A stretch of 64,000 nt of DNA from Alphaproteobacteria bacterium (GCA_029248825.1 JAQWIP010000102.1:79451-143450); one strand, 5' to 3'; positions 26,824 through 36,118 are shown, counted from the stretch's first letter. Numbers and translations: made by a program. Notes: a model not told the origin generated them from the letters alone.

Positions 26824-27990
26824 ATGCGTGCTTCTTATGAATTTACCTCCGAGTCGGTTTCCGAAGGTCATCCAGATAAAGTCTGCGACCGCATTTCGGA
26901 CAGCATTCTCGATGCGTTTTTGGCGCGGGACCCGCAAGCTCGTGTGGCCGTGGAAACCCTGACGACGACCAATTTAATCGTTCTGGCTGGCGAAGTGCGC
27001 CCTGCCGGATTGGTTTCCAAAGAAGAGATGGAAGCCATCGCGCGCGCCGCCGTCAAAGACATCGGCTATGAGCAAGACGGCTTTCATTGGCAAAACGCGC
27101 AAGTTCAAGTTCACGTGCATGGTCAATCGGCGCATATCGCGCAAGGCGTCGATGCCGATGGCAGCGACAAAGAAGAAGGCGCTGGCGACCAAGGCATTAT
27201 GTTTGGCTACGCCTGCCGCGAAACCGAAGACCTGATGCCCGCCCCGATTGCGTATAGCCATCAGATTTTGTCGGACATGGCCGCCGCTCGCAAATCAGGC
27301 AGCGTGCAAGGCCTCGGCCCCGATAGCAAAAGCCAAGTCACCTTGGCCTATGAAAATGGCAAGCCCGTGCGCGCCACCTCGGTGGTGGTATCGACCCAAC
27401 ATGACGAAGGCCTGACGCAAGACGATGTGCGCGCCCTCGTGCGCCCTTTCGTGGAAAACGTTCTGCCCGAAGGCTGGATGTGTCCAGAAGAAAGTTTTTA
27501 TGTAAACCCAACGGGCACTTTCGTTATCGGGGGCCCCGATGGCGATGCGGGTCTTACGGGTCGTAAAATTATTGTCGATACTTATGGCGGCGCAGCCCCG
27601 CATGGCGGCGGCGCGTTCTCGGGCAAAGACCCTACAAAAGTCGACCGCTCGGCCGCTTATGCCTCGCGCTATCTGGCTAAAAATGTGGTCGCCGCAGGTC
27701 TGGCAGAGCGCTGCACCATTCAGTTGTCATACGCGATTGGCGTGTCGCAGCCCTTGTCGCTTTATGTCGACACACATGGCACAGGACAGGCCGATGAAGC
27801 GGCGCTGGAAAAAGCTTTGGCGCAAGTCATGGATTTAAGCCCGCGCGGCATTCGCGAGCATTTGGGTCTTAACAAACCGATTTATGCGCGCACGTCGGCC
27901 TATGGTCATTTTGGTCGCAAAGCCCAAGACGATGGCGGGTTTTCTTGGGAGCGCACAGATTTGGCCGAGGCCATTAAGGGCGCGCTTTAG
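26824..27990 (+). CDS. metK: S-adenosylmethionine synthetase
   Basis: Makes SAM from methionine and ATP. The 388-residue protein carries ESVSEGHPDKVCDRISDSI (about 9-27), GAGDQGIMFGYA (about 120-131) and the phosphate-binding GGPDGDAGLTGRKI (about 239-252), with FSGKDPTKVDRSAAY following. All catalytic motifs are complete. It supplies SAM for the methyltransferases and radical-SAM enzymes encoded nearby (RsmI, MiaB, TrmB). trmB follows 6 bases later, so the two are probably cotranscribed. Confidence 0.98.
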   Translation: MRASYEFTSESVSEGHPDKVCDRISDSILDAFLARDPQARVAVETLTTTNLIVLAGEVRPAGLVSKEEMEAIARAAVKDIGYEQDGFHWQNAQVQVHVHGQSAHIAQGVDADGSDKEEGAGDQGIMFGYACRETEDLMPAPIAYSHQILSDMAAARKSGSVQGLGPDSKSQVTLAYENGKPVRATSVVVSTQHDEGLTQDDVRALVRPFVENVLPEGWMCPEESFYVNPTGTFVIGGPDGDAGLTGRKIIVDTYGGAAPHGGGAFSGKDPTKVDRSAAYASRYLAKNVVAAGLAERCTIQLSYAIGVSQPLSLYVDTHGTGQADEAALEKALAQVMDLSPRGIREHLGLNKPIYARTSAYGHFGRKAQDDGGFSWERTDLAEAIKGAL

Positions 27991-27996
27991 GCGTCC

Positions 27997-28731
27997 ATGA
28001 GCGCGCCAGACGAGCCCCCCGAAAGCGAGATTTCCGAAGACCGGAAACGCGTTGTATATGGCCGCCGACAAGGCCATAAACTGCATCCGCGACAAGCCAA
28101 ATTGGTCGATGATTTGCTGCCGCGCCTGCGCGTGGATGTGCAAGCCTTGGCGCGCCCTGCCGATTGGTTTTCGCGCGCTTTTGAGACTTATGCCTTGGAA
28201 ATTGGCTTTGGCGGTGGCGAGCATTTGGTGTCGCGCGCGCGCGCTCAAACCGATGTCGGTTTCATTGGCTGCGAGCCGTTTTTAAATGGTGTCGCCAAAT
28301 TGCTTATCGAAATAGACGAAGATAATCTCGATAATATCGCCGTGCATGATGAAGATGCGCGCGATGTTTTAGAAGCGCTGCCCGACCAATGTTTGGCGCA
28401 AGTCTATTTGCTTTACCCCGACCCGTGGCACAAGAACCGCCATAATAAACGCCGCTTCATTAGCCCTGAAAACCTTGACCAAGTGTTTCGGGTTTTGCGC
28501 CCGGGCGGACGGTTTTTGGTGGCCAGCGATATCCCCCCCTATATCGAGTGGACGCTAAGCCATTTGCGCGAGCAAGGCGGCTTTGCTTGGCAAGATGAAA
28601 CGGGCGACCGCCAAAAGGCGCCCGAGGGTTGGCCTGGCACGCGCTATGAAGCCAAGGCGCTTCGCGAAGGACGCGTGCCAACGTATCTCGAGTTTATCCG
28701 CCGCGAGACGCGCCAAGTCGGAACCCTTTAG
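27997..28731 (+). CDS. trmB: tRNA (guanine(46)-N7)-methyltransferase
   Basis: SAM-dependent enzyme that makes m7G46 in tRNA variable loops. The 244 residues include the SAM-binding motif LEIGFGGGEHLV (about 68-79) and the family signature LYPDPWHKNRHNKRRF (about 139-154). It starts 6 bases after metK. A promoter and an intrinsic terminator follow before rimP. Confidence 0.96.
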   Translation: MSAPDEPPESEISEDRKRVVYGRRQGHKLHPRQAKLVDDLLPRLRVDVQALARPADWFSRAFETYALEIGFGGGEHLVSRARAQTDVGFIGCEPFLNGVAKLLIEIDEDNLDNIAVHDEDARDVLEALPDQCLAQVYLLYPDPWHKNRHNKRRFISPENLDQVFRVLRPGGRFLVASDIPPYIEWTLSHLREQGGFAWQDETGDRQKAPEGWPGTRYEAKALREGRVPTYLEFIRRETRQVGTL

Positions 28732-28735
28732 GGGC

Positions 28736-28763
28736 TTGCGCGCGCTTTCAAAATGGCTATAGT
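28736..28763 (+). promoter_or_regulatory. Candidate sigma-70 promoter for the rimP-nusA-infB operon
   Basis: TTGCGC (28736-28741) and TATAGT (28758-28763) are separated by 16 bases, placing a start near 28770. The promoter lies just after trmB and upstream of a terminator hairpin, so transcripts from it would pass that hairpin before reaching rimP. Confidence 0.5.
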
Positions 28764-28789
28764 GACCTCAAATTAAAGCTGCTTTGGGA

Positions 28790-28822
28790 AAGTGGGATGC
28801 TGGAAACGGCCCCGCTTTTTTT
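28790..28822 (+). terminator. Intrinsic terminator in the rimP leader (candidate attenuator)
   Basis: AAGTGGG (28790-28796) pairs with CCCGCTT (28811-28817, one G-U pair). Inside, after a two-base AT bulge, GCTG pairs with CGGC around a GAAA tetraloop (28803-28806). Seven T residues (28816-28822) follow. The rimP start is 72 bases downstream. It resembles terminator-like rimP leaders known in other proteobacteria. Confidence 0.75.
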
Positions 28823-28893
28823 AATGCTCAAATCTTAAAGCTCAAATTTTTTTGAGGGAAGCAAAAGGCAGGCGAGAAATTGAAGGAGATGTC

Positions 28894-29487
28894 ATGTCGC
28901 AAGACACGGCTCTAGACACGCCACATTTAAAGGCGCCAGGCCCCGCGCGGCCGTTTTTGGAACTGGTCGAACCGGTTATCGAAAGCCTTGGCTATGCGCT
29001 TTTGCGTATTCGCATGACCGGCGATGACGGCCAGGCTGTTTTGCAAATCATGGCGGAAAACGACGAAGCGGGATTGCGTATCGAGCAATGCGAAGAGATT
29101 AGTCGGGCGCTGTCGGATGTGATGGATGTCGAAAACCCCATCGCGGGCGCTTATGCGCTGGAAGTGTCTTCGCCAGGTGTGGCGCGGCCTTTGACGCGGC
29201 CTGTCGATTTTGAACGCTGGGCGGGCTATGAAGCCAAATTGGGTCTGCGCGATGCGATTGACGGCCAGCGGCGGTTTCGCGGTGTGGTGCAAGGCTTTGC
29301 CGATGGCGAGGCCTTAATCGAAGTGCAGCTGGCGGGTTTTGATACGCCGCAAGTCTTAGGACTGGCGATTGGAAATATTGCCGAGGCGCGTTTGGTGCCC
29401 GATGAAGACGCCATAAGTGATGCGTTGAAACAGCAGAAAAAGCCCAAGAAGGGCGATAAGAGCCAAAAGGGCGATGAGAGTAAGTAA
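28894..29487 (+). CDS. rimP: Ribosome maturation factor RimP
   Basis: Assists assembly of the 30S subunit. The 197-residue protein has the N-terminal RimP domain (PVIESLGYALLRIRM; CEEISRALSDVMDVENPI; YALEVSSPGVARPL) and a C-terminal Sm-like domain, ending in a lysine-rich tail. The ATG at 28894 has AAGGAG 5 bases upstream; an in-frame TTG at 28852 would put that site inside the gene. It is first in rimP-nusA-ylxR-infB-rbfA-truB-rpsO. Confidence 0.95.
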   Translation: MSQDTALDTPHLKAPGPARPFLELVEPVIESLGYALLRIRMTGDDGQAVLQIMAENDEAGLRIEQCEEISRALSDVMDVENPIAGAYALEVSSPGVARPLTRPVDFERWAGYEAKLGLRDAIDGQRRFRGVVQGFADGEALIEVQLAGFDTPQVLGLAIGNIAEARLVPDEDAISDALKQQKKPKKGDKSQKGDESK

Positions 29488-29557
29488 ATAAGTCGCGTCA
29501 GGTAGACGAGATAAATTAAATTCGACCCATTTGGGTCAGCCAATTTAGGAGATGAAA

Positions 29558-31264
29558 ATGGCGACAGGGATTAGCGCAAATAAACTGGAGTTGCTGCAGA
29601 TTGCCGACGCGGTCGCGCGCGAAAAAGGCATTGAGGTCGAGATTGTTTTATCGGCTATGTCGGACGCCATCGAGAAGGCCGCTAAGGCGCGCTATGGTCA
29701 GGAAAACGATATTCGGGTAGCGATTGACCCGAAGACCGGCGAGACCAAATTGCTGCGCGCCGTGCAAGTGGTTGACTTGGTCGAAAACGACGATACGCAA
29801 ATCTCGCTTCCGGTCGCCCAACGCGACAATCCAGAAGCCAAGATTGGCGATGAAGTCATCGACGAATTGCCGCCTGTTGAATTTGGTCGCATCGCGACGC
29901 AAGCCGCCAAGCAAGTGATTGTGCAGCGGGTTCGCGAAGCCGAGCGCGAGCGCCAATTTGAAGAGTTTAAAGATCGCGTGGGCGAGATTATCAATGGTCT
30001 GGTCAAGCGCGTGGAATACGGCAATGTCGTGATGGATTTGGGACGTGGCGAAGCTGTGGTGCGCCGCGATAATCTTATCCCGCGCGAAGTCTTCCGTCCG
30101 GGCGACCGCATTCGCGCTTACATTCAAAATGTGCGTCGCGAACAGCGTGGCCCGCAGATTATTCTGTCGCGTACCGATCCGGCTTTCATGTCGAAATTGT
30201 TCATGCAGGAAGTGCCTGAAATTTATGACGGCGTCATCGAAGTGCGTGCCGTGGCGCGCGATGCGGGTAGCCGAGCTAAAATTGGCGTTATCTCCAACGA
30301 CCCAGGCATTGACCCTGTAGGCGCTTGTGTGGGTATGCGCGGTAGCCGTGTGCAGGCCGTGGTCAATGAGCTGCAAGGCGAAAAAGTCGATATTATTCCG
30401 TGGTCGCCTGACCCTGCCGCTTTCATCGTGAACGCTTTGGCACCTGCTGAAGTTACCAAAGTGGTGCTGGATGAAGATGTGCAACGCATTGAAGTTGTGG
30501 TGCCGGATGAGCAATTGAGCTTGGCCATTGGCCGTCGCGGCCAAAATGTGCGTCTTGCATCGCAGCTCACCGGTTGGGACATCGACATTATGACCGAAGC
30601 GCAAGAGAGCGAGCGTCGTCAGGCAGAATTTGCCGAACGCACCGCCTTGTTCATGGGCGCTTTGGATGTCGATGAGATGATTGCCCAATTGCTGGCGTCA
30701 GAAGGTTTCTCGACCGTCGAAGAAGTGGCCTATGTGCCAGCCGAAGAAATTACTTATATCGAGGGCTTTGACGAGGAAACGGCAGAAGAAATTCAAAACC
30801 GGGCCCGCGATCATTTGGACCGCGAAAATGCCAAGCTGGATACGCAACGCACAGAAATGGGCGTTGGCGATGATTTGGCCGCCATGGAGGGCATGACGCC
30901 AGCCATGTTGGTGCGCTTTGGCGAGAATGACATTAAGTCGCTGGAAGATTTTGCGGGCTGTGTGACCGATGATTTGACGGGTTGGTTTGAAACCGTCGAG
31001 CGTCGTCGTGTGCGCCAAGAAGGTATTCTGGATGGCTTTGATGTCTCGCCGGAAGAAGCCGAGGGTCTGATTATGTCGGCCCGCGTTTTGGCGGGTTGGA
31101 TTACCCAAGAAGAGCTAGACCAGCAACGCGCCGAAGAAGCGGCGCGCGTGGAAGCCGAATTGGCCGCGCAGCAGGAAGCGGAAAATCCGACACCTGCCGC
31201 AGACGCCGAACTTATCGATCCCTTTGCCCCCGCACCAGACGCTTCGGCGCCGAGTGCGGAATAA
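29558..31264 (+). CDS. nusA: Transcription termination/antitermination protein NusA
   Basis: RNA polymerase-associated factor controlling pausing, termination and antitermination. The 568 residues contain the NusA N-terminal domain (about 1-125), an S1 domain (about 135-200), two KH domains (IGVISNDPGIDPVGACVGMRG; LAIGRRGQNVRLASQLTGWD) and two C-terminal acidic helical repeats, followed by an alanine/glutamate-rich tail. The ATG at 29558 is 6 bases after AGGAG; the ATG at 29552 is too close to it. NusA commonly feeds back on its own operon, which fits the terminator in the rimP leader. Confidence 0.97.
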   Translation: MATGISANKLELLQIADAVAREKGIEVEIVLSAMSDAIEKAAKARYGQENDIRVAIDPKTGETKLLRAVQVVDLVENDDTQISLPVAQRDNPEAKIGDEVIDELPPVEFGRIATQAAKQVIVQRVREAERERQFEEFKDRVGEIINGLVKRVEYGNVVMDLGRGEAVVRRDNLIPREVFRPGDRIRAYIQNVRREQRGPQIILSRTDPAFMSKLFMQEVPEIYDGVIEVRAVARDAGSRAKIGVISNDPGIDPVGACVGMRGSRVQAVVNELQGEKVDIIPWSPDPAAFIVNALAPAEVTKVVLDEDVQRIEVVVPDEQLSLAIGRRGQNVRLASQLTGWDIDIMTEAQESERRQAEFAERTALFMGALDVDEMIAQLLASEGFSTVEEVAYVPAEEITYIEGFDEETAEEIQNRARDHLDRENAKLDTQRTEMGVGDDLAAMEGMTPAMLVRFGENDIKSLEDFAGCVTDDLTGWFETVERRRVRQEGILDGFDVSPEEAEGLIMSARVLAGWITQEELDQQRAEEAARVEAELAAQQEAENPTPAADAELIDPFAPAPDASAPSAE

Positions 31265-31280
31265 GGCTTGAGCTAAGATT

Positions 31281-31877
31281 ATGGGGGGGCTTCAAACCTG
31301 CCAGATAAGTGGCAAGGAAGCCGAGAGCGCCGATATGTTGCGCTTTGTCCTCTCGCCCGATGGCGAGCTGACCCCAGATCTCGGGCAAAAACTGCCCGGC
31401 GAAAGCATTTGGCTAGCCAATCAGCGCGACCTTGTGGCGCCTTTGGCGGCTAAATTTGCTACTCCGGTTGCCGATTTACAAGCTGGCGCCCCCGAAAGCC
31501 TAGAGCTTAGGCTGGAGAGATTAATGCGCCAACAAGCGCATGGTATTTTGGGGCTGATGCGCAAATCGGGAGCCGTGGTGATGGGCTTCATGAAAGTGGA
31601 GGCCGCGCTGAAAAAGGGTCAGATTGTGCTGCTGTTTGCAGCCCATGATGGCGCCGAGAATGGACGACAAGTATTGGCGCAAAAAGCCCGTGCGATGGAC
31701 ATAAGATTATGCGCTTTATTTAGCGCAGACGAATTGGGCATGGCCTTTGGCCGTGAAAATGTGATACATGCAGGGCTTACCGATGCGCGTTGGTTGTCCC
31801 GTATCGATAAAGAAACCACGCGACTGGCGATCTTTTTAGGCGACCAAGTGAGCATGGATAGGAGTGAGAGCGAATGA
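31281..31877 (+). CDS. YlxR/L7Ae fusion RNA-binding protein
   Basis: Protein of 198 residues joining an N-terminal YlxR (DUF448) domain (CQISGKEAESADMLRFVLSP) with a C-terminal L7Ae-like RNA-binding domain (about 75-175; LGLMRKSGAVVMGFMKVEAAL). This two-domain form is usual in alphaproteobacteria between nusA and infB. The YlxR start is slightly degenerate: the typical ERxCIV(T/A)R opening reads LQTCQIS. The stop overlaps the infB start (ATGA), coupling their translation. Confidence 0.9.
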   Translation: MGGLQTCQISGKEAESADMLRFVLSPDGELTPDLGQKLPGESIWLANQRDLVAPLAAKFATPVADLQAGAPESLELRLERLMRQQAHGILGLMRKSGAVVMGFMKVEAALKKGQIVLLFAAHDGAENGRQVLAQKARAMDIRLCALFSADELGMAFGRENVIHAGLTDARWLSRIDKETTRLAIFLGDQVSMDRSESE

Positions 31878-34408
31878 GCGACGCAAAAACAGGTGATGAA
31901 GCCGCCAACGGCGATGCCACTCAAGACGGCGAAGCCAAACGCGGCAAGACCATGTCTTTGAAACGGACAGTGGAAAGCGGGCAAGTGCGCCAAAGCTTTT
32001 CGCATGGCCGTTCCAAATCCGTATTGGTCGAAAAACGCCGGAAACGCGTTGTTAAACCGGGGCAAGAAGAAGCCCAAGCCGCGGCTCCAGTGGAAGCTCA
32101 GCCAGCGCCGGCCGCGCCAACGCCAGCCCCGCCAAGCGCCCCTGCTATGCCAGAAGGCCTGTCGAAAGCCGAGCAAGATAAACGCCTTGCCGCTGTCGCC
32201 GAAGCTAAAGTTCGCGCCGTTGAAGAAGCCAAACAAGCCGAAATTGATAACAAACGCCGCGCCGAAGAAGACGCCAAGCGCGCCGAAGAACGCGCCGCTT
32301 TGGATGCCGAAGCCGCCAAACAGGCCGAAGCGAATTCGCGCAAAGCCAAGAAAAGTGATGTCGTCGACCCTGTGGATGCGCCCCCTGCCGAGCCAGCTTT
32401 GGTGACGCGGGCGACCAAACAAGCGCCGACCGTGGCCACGGCAGATGAGAAAAAACGCGCCGAAGAAAAACGCCGCACCGCAACCCCAGATAAGCGCACT
32501 GGCGAACGCCGCCGTCGCACGGGCAAGCTGACCATTAATGATGCGCTTAACGATGAAGAGCGCGTGCGTTCGCTGGCCTCTATGCGGCGTCGTCGCGAGC
32601 GCGAAAAACGCCAAGCCAATAATTCGGGCGACGGCGCAAAAGTCGCGCGCATGGTGCAATTGCCAGATACGATTAGCATTCAAGAGCTTGCCAATCGCAT
32701 GGCCGAACGCGCCGTGGATGTGATTAAAGTGCTGATGCAGCAAGGTATTATGGCGCAAATCAATGATGTGATTGACGCCGATACCGCGCAAATCGTTGCC
32801 GAAGATTTGGGTCACCAAGTCAAACGCGTATCGGAAAGTGACGTGGAAGATTCGATTGTCACCGCCGATGATGACGATGAAGATAAAACCTCGCGTCCCC
32901 CTGTGGTGACCGTTATGGGTCACGTCGACCATGGTAAAACCTCGCTCCTCGATGCGCTTCGCAAAGCCAAAGTGGCCGATGGCGAAGCCGGTGGCATCAC
33001 CCAGCATATTGGCGCGTATCAGACGCAAACCGAAGCTGGCGAGACGCTTACCTTTATCGACACACCAGGTCATGCGGCCTTTACCGCCATGCGCGCACGC
33101 GGCGCTAAAGTGACCGATTTGGTTATTCTTGTGGTGGCTGGTGATGATGGCGTTATGCCGCAAACCGTGGAAGCCATTAACCACGCCAAGGCGGCGGAAG
33201 CGCCGATGATTGTGGCCATCAATAAAATGGATAAGCCAGAAGCCGATGCCAATCGGGTGAAAAATGATTTGTTGCAGCACGAGATTATTTCCGAGGAAAT
33301 GGGCGGCGACACGCAGATGATTGAAGTCTCGGCGCAAACCGGCGATGGCCTTGATAATCTTCTCGAAGCGGTCGCGCTACAAGCCGAGCTGATGGAGCTG
33401 AAAGCCAAAGCTGACCGCGCGGCCGAAGGCATTGTGATTGAAGCCAAACTCGACAAAGGTCGCGGTGCGGTGGCCACGGTTCTGGTGCAACGCGGCACGT
33501 TGAGTGTTGGCGATATTTTTGTAGTGGGTCAAGAATCGGGTCGGGTTCGCGCGCTGATTGATGACAAAGGCCAACAGATTAAAACGGCCGGGCCTTCGTC
33601 TCCGGTAGAAGTTTTGGGCGCTGGCGGCGTGCCGGGTGCGGGGGAAATTTTCACCGTGGTCGAAAACGAAGCCGATGCGCGCGAAGTCGCTGAATATCGC
33701 GCCCGCAAAGCGCGTCAGCAATCGAGTGATATTGCGCCGCGCGCGGCCTCTTTGGATCAGATGATAAGCCAATTGGAAACCGCCGAACGCGCCGAAATTG
33801 CCATTGTCGTCAAAGGCGATGTGCAAGGCTCGGTGGAAGCTATCTCGCAAGCGGCGGTGAAACTTGGCACCGATGAGGTTTCGGCACGGGTTATTCATAC
33901 CGGCGTTGGCGGCATCACCGAAAGCGACATTACTTTGGCGGCGGCCTCGCGCGCCGTTGTCTTTGGCTTTAACACGCGCGCCAATGGCCAAGCGCGCAGC
34001 ATGGCCGAAGCCGAAGGCATTGAAATTCGCTATTACAATGTGATTTACGATTTGGTCGATGATTTGAAAGCCGCCATGGCGGGCATGTTGTCGCCAGAAT
34101 TGCGCGAAACCGCTCTTGGCACAGCCGAAGTCTTGGAAGTGTTTAAAGTGGGTAAAGCCGATAAAGCGGCCGGTGGTTTGGTCGGCACAGGCCTTGTGCG
34201 CCGGGGTGCCAAAGTGCGTCTCATCCGCGATGACATTGTCATCCACGAAGGCGAATTGTCTTCCCTGCGCCGCTTCAAAGACGAAGTCAAAGAGGTTCAG
34301 TCGGGTCAAGAATGTGGTATGGCTTTTGAAAATTACAAAGACCTCAAGCCTGGCGATACCATCGAGTGCTATGAAGTCGAGGAAATTGCTCGCACACTCG
34401 ATAGCTAA
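31874..34408 (+). CDS. infB: Translation initiation factor IF-2
   Basis: GTPase of 844 residues that delivers initiator tRNA to the ribosome. A long alanine/lysine/glutamate-rich N-terminal region (about 1-265) is probably coiled or disordered, followed by the IF2_N domain, the GTP-binding G1 motif GHVDHGKT (349-356), G3 DTPGHAAF and G4 NKMDKP, and beta-barrel domains to the end. A large antisense open frame opposite the N-terminal region is a by-product of codon bias. Confidence 0.98.
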   Translation: MSDAKTGDEAANGDATQDGEAKRGKTMSLKRTVESGQVRQSFSHGRSKSVLVEKRRKRVVKPGQEEAQAAAPVEAQPAPAAPTPAPPSAPAMPEGLSKAEQDKRLAAVAEAKVRAVEEAKQAEIDNKRRAEEDAKRAEERAALDAEAAKQAEANSRKAKKSDVVDPVDAPPAEPALVTRATKQAPTVATADEKKRAEEKRRTATPDKRTGERRRRTGKLTINDALNDEERVRSLASMRRRREREKRQANNSGDGAKVARMVQLPDTISIQELANRMAERAVDVIKVLMQQGIMAQINDVIDADTAQIVAEDLGHQVKRVSESDVEDSIVTADDDDEDKTSRPPVVTVMGHVDHGKTSLLDALRKAKVADGEAGGITQHIGAYQTQTEAGETLTFIDTPGHAAFTAMRARGAKVTDLVILVVAGDDGVMPQTVEAINHAKAAEAPMIVAINKMDKPEADANRVKNDLLQHEIISEEMGGDTQMIEVSAQTGDGLDNLLEAVALQAELMELKAKADRAAEGIVIEAKLDKGRGAVATVLVQRGTLSVGDIFVVGQESGRVRALIDDKGQQIKTAGPSSPVEVLGAGGVPGAGEIFTVVENEADAREVAEYRARKARQQSSDIAPRAASLDQMISQLETAERAEIAIVVKGDVQGSVEAISQAAVKLGTDEVSARVIHTGVGGITESDITLAAASRAVVFGFNTRANGQARSMAEAEGIEIRYYNVIYDLVDDLKAAMAGMLSPELRETALGTAEVLEVFKVGKADKAAGGLVGTGLVRRGAKVRLIRDDIVIHEGELSSLRRFKDEVKEVQSGQECGMAFENYKDLKPGDTIECYEVEEIARTLDS

Positions 34409-34426
34409 GCGAGAGCTTTTACCGAT

Positions 34427-34843
34427 ATGGCGGAGAAAAAGAACATTGCCGGCAAACCTCCCTCGCAGCGTCAATTGCGGGTCGGGGAAATGCTGCGCCA
34501 TCGCTTGAGCGAGGTGCTGCACGCGGCGGATTTTGAAGCCAAGGTTTTGAAAAAAGCCAATATCACCGTCACCGAAGTCCGCATCAGCCCAGATTTGCGT
34601 CATGCCACCGCCTATATTATGCCTTTGGGCGGCGACCATATTGAAAAAATCGTGACGCTGTTGAACGACGAAGTGCCACGGCTGAAAAAAATCTCTATGT
34701 CGGGACTGCATTTGAAATATACGCCCGACTTTAAATTTGCCGCCGATAAAAGTTTCGACCAAGCGGCGGCCATGGATGAACTTTTATCCTCGGATGTGGT
34801 GGCTGGCGATATCGCCGATTTAGAGACGCCCGACGGCGCCTAA
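34427..34843 (+). CDS. rbfA: Ribosome-binding factor A
   Basis: KH-fold 30S assembly factor of 138 residues, important for 16S 5'-end maturation. RQLRVGEMLRHRLSEVL and the strand TVTEVRISPDLRHATAYIMP are family signatures. It lies 18 bases after infB and 28 bases before truB in the standard order. Confidence 0.95.
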   Translation: MAEKKNIAGKPPSQRQLRVGEMLRHRLSEVLHAADFEAKVLKKANITVTEVRISPDLRHATAYIMPLGGDHIEKIVTLLNDEVPRLKKISMSGLHLKYTPDFKFAADKSFDQAAAMDELLSSDVVAGDIADLETPDGA

Positions 34844-34871
34844 GCGCTTTTGAAGAAAAGAGAGGCAGCGA

Positions 34872-35783
34872 TTGGCTCGACGCAAAAAAGGCCGGAAACT
34901 CTCTGGCTGGATCAATTTAGACAAACCCTATGAATTAGGCTCCACGCCCGCCGTCTCGCGGGTGCGATGGTTGTTTCACGCGCAAAAAGCCGGTCACGCT
35001 GGCACGCTGGACCCTTTGGCCACGGGCGTTTTGCCGATTGCTTTGGGCGAGGCCACCAAAACCGTCTCTTTTATGCAAGATGCCGCCAAGACCTATCGCG
35101 TTAGCGTCGGGCTCGGCGTCTCTACCACCACGGATGATATGGAGGGGGAGCCGCTGGAAACCAGCGCGCATCGGCCAGAGACGCAAGAGATTAAGGCGGC
35201 TTTGGCGTCTTTTACGGGCGAGATTCAGCAAGTGCCGCCACAGTTTTCCGCCATTCGCAAAGATGGCGTGCGCGCTTATGCTAAAGCGCGGGCGGGCGAG
35301 GCGGTGGAGCTGGAGGCGCGCAAAGTGCGCATCGACCATATTCGGTTTTTGCGCCGCGTCGATGCCGACCATTTCACGCTCGAGGTAGATTGCGGCAAAG
35401 GGGTATATATTCGCTCTTTGGCGCGCGATTTAGCGCTGCAACTTGGCTCGCGCGGGCATGTGACAAAACTGCGCCGAACGCGGGTTGGGCCGTTTGACGA
35501 AAAATCCGCTTTAGGGCTAGATAAATTAAACAATCTGGGCCATAGTGCGCCCGATTTGGCAGCTCTGGATGCTTGCCTGTTACCCCTTACGACCGCGCTG
35601 GACGACATCTTGGCGGTGGCCATTGGGGGCGACGAGGCATCCCGCATAAAGCAGGGGCAAGCTATATCACCGCAAGGTTTGGCGGTTATGGGGCCGGTGC
35701 TTCTCACACATGAGGGGCACCCCGTTGCCATAGCGCACCAAGAAGGGGAAACCCTAAAACCTGTGCGGGTGTTTAACCTCTAG
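34872..35783 (+). CDS. truB: tRNA pseudouridine(55) synthase
   Basis: Makes pseudouridine 55 in the T-loop of tRNAs. The 303-residue protein has the catalytic-aspartate motif HAGTLDPLATGVLPIALGEA (D in GTLDPLA at about 42) and CGKGVYIRSLARDLA. The start is the TTG at 34872, preceded by GAGAGG; no suitable ATG exists near the conserved N-terminus (SGWINLDKP). A C-terminal PUA-like domain completes the enzyme. Confidence 0.95.
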   Translation: MARRKKGRKLSGWINLDKPYELGSTPAVSRVRWLFHAQKAGHAGTLDPLATGVLPIALGEATKTVSFMQDAAKTYRVSVGLGVSTTTDDMEGEPLETSAHRPETQEIKAALASFTGEIQQVPPQFSAIRKDGVRAYAKARAGEAVELEARKVRIDHIRFLRRVDADHFTLEVDCGKGVYIRSLARDLALQLGSRGHVTKLRRTRVGPFDEKSALGLDKLNNLGHSAPDLAALDACLLPLTTALDDILAVAIGGDEASRIKQGQAISPQGLAVMGPVLLTHEGHPVAIAHQEGETLKPVRVFNL

Positions 35784-35817
35784 AACCCAAGGGTTCGTCT
35801 CAAGACCGCGAGGTCTT
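35783..35817 (+). promoter_or_regulatory. Hairpins in the rpsO leader (possible S15 autoregulation)
   Basis: GAACCC (35783-35788) pairs with GGGTTC (35791-35796), and AAGACC (35802-35807) pairs with GGTCTT (35812-35817) around a GCGA (GNRA) loop. The second hairpin ends 17 bases before the rpsO start, next to the ribosome-binding site. S15 controls its own mRNA through leader structures in several bacterial groups; whether this one does is inference. Confidence 0.45.
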
Positions 35818-35834
35818 TTATAAAGGAGAGTAGG

Positions 35835-36104
35835 ATGTCGATTACTGCCGAGCGCAAAGACGCGCTGATTAAAGAATATGCAACGGTTGCCGGTGACACT
35901 GGGTCGCCAGAAGTGCAAGTGGCTATTCTATCAGAACGTATTACCAATCTAACCGAACATTTTCAGACCCACGCCAAGGATAATCATTCGCGTCGTGGTT
36001 TGTTGAAAATGGTAAGCCAACGCCGTCGCCTGCTTGACTATGTTAAGGGTCGCGATGTGGAGCGTTATAAAAGCCTCATCGAGCGTTTGGGCTTGCGTCG
36101 TTAG
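35835..36104 (+). CDS. rpsO: 30S ribosomal protein S15
   Basis: The 89-residue protein has the full S15 pattern: TGSPEVQVAILSERITNLTEH and KDNHSRRGLLKMVSQRRRLL, ending in YKSLIERLGLRR. It binds 16S rRNA at the central-domain three-way junction. AAAGGAG precedes the ATG. A strong intrinsic terminator follows the stop, separating it from pnp; the rpsO-pnp order is conserved across proteobacteria. Confidence 0.98.
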   Translation: MSITAERKDALIKEYATVAGDTGSPEVQVAILSERITNLTEHFQTHAKDNHSRRGLLKMVSQRRRLLDYVKGRDVERYKSLIERLGLRR

Positions 36105-36118
36105 ACTGCGTTAATGTG

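Noticed and set aside
31619..34762. Long open frames on the minus strand opposite ylxR, infB and rbfA (over 450 codons each)
   Set aside because: They have odd composition (many His, Phe and Arg), no family resemblance and no ribosome-binding sites, and they lie opposite clearly conserved infB. They arise from codon bias.
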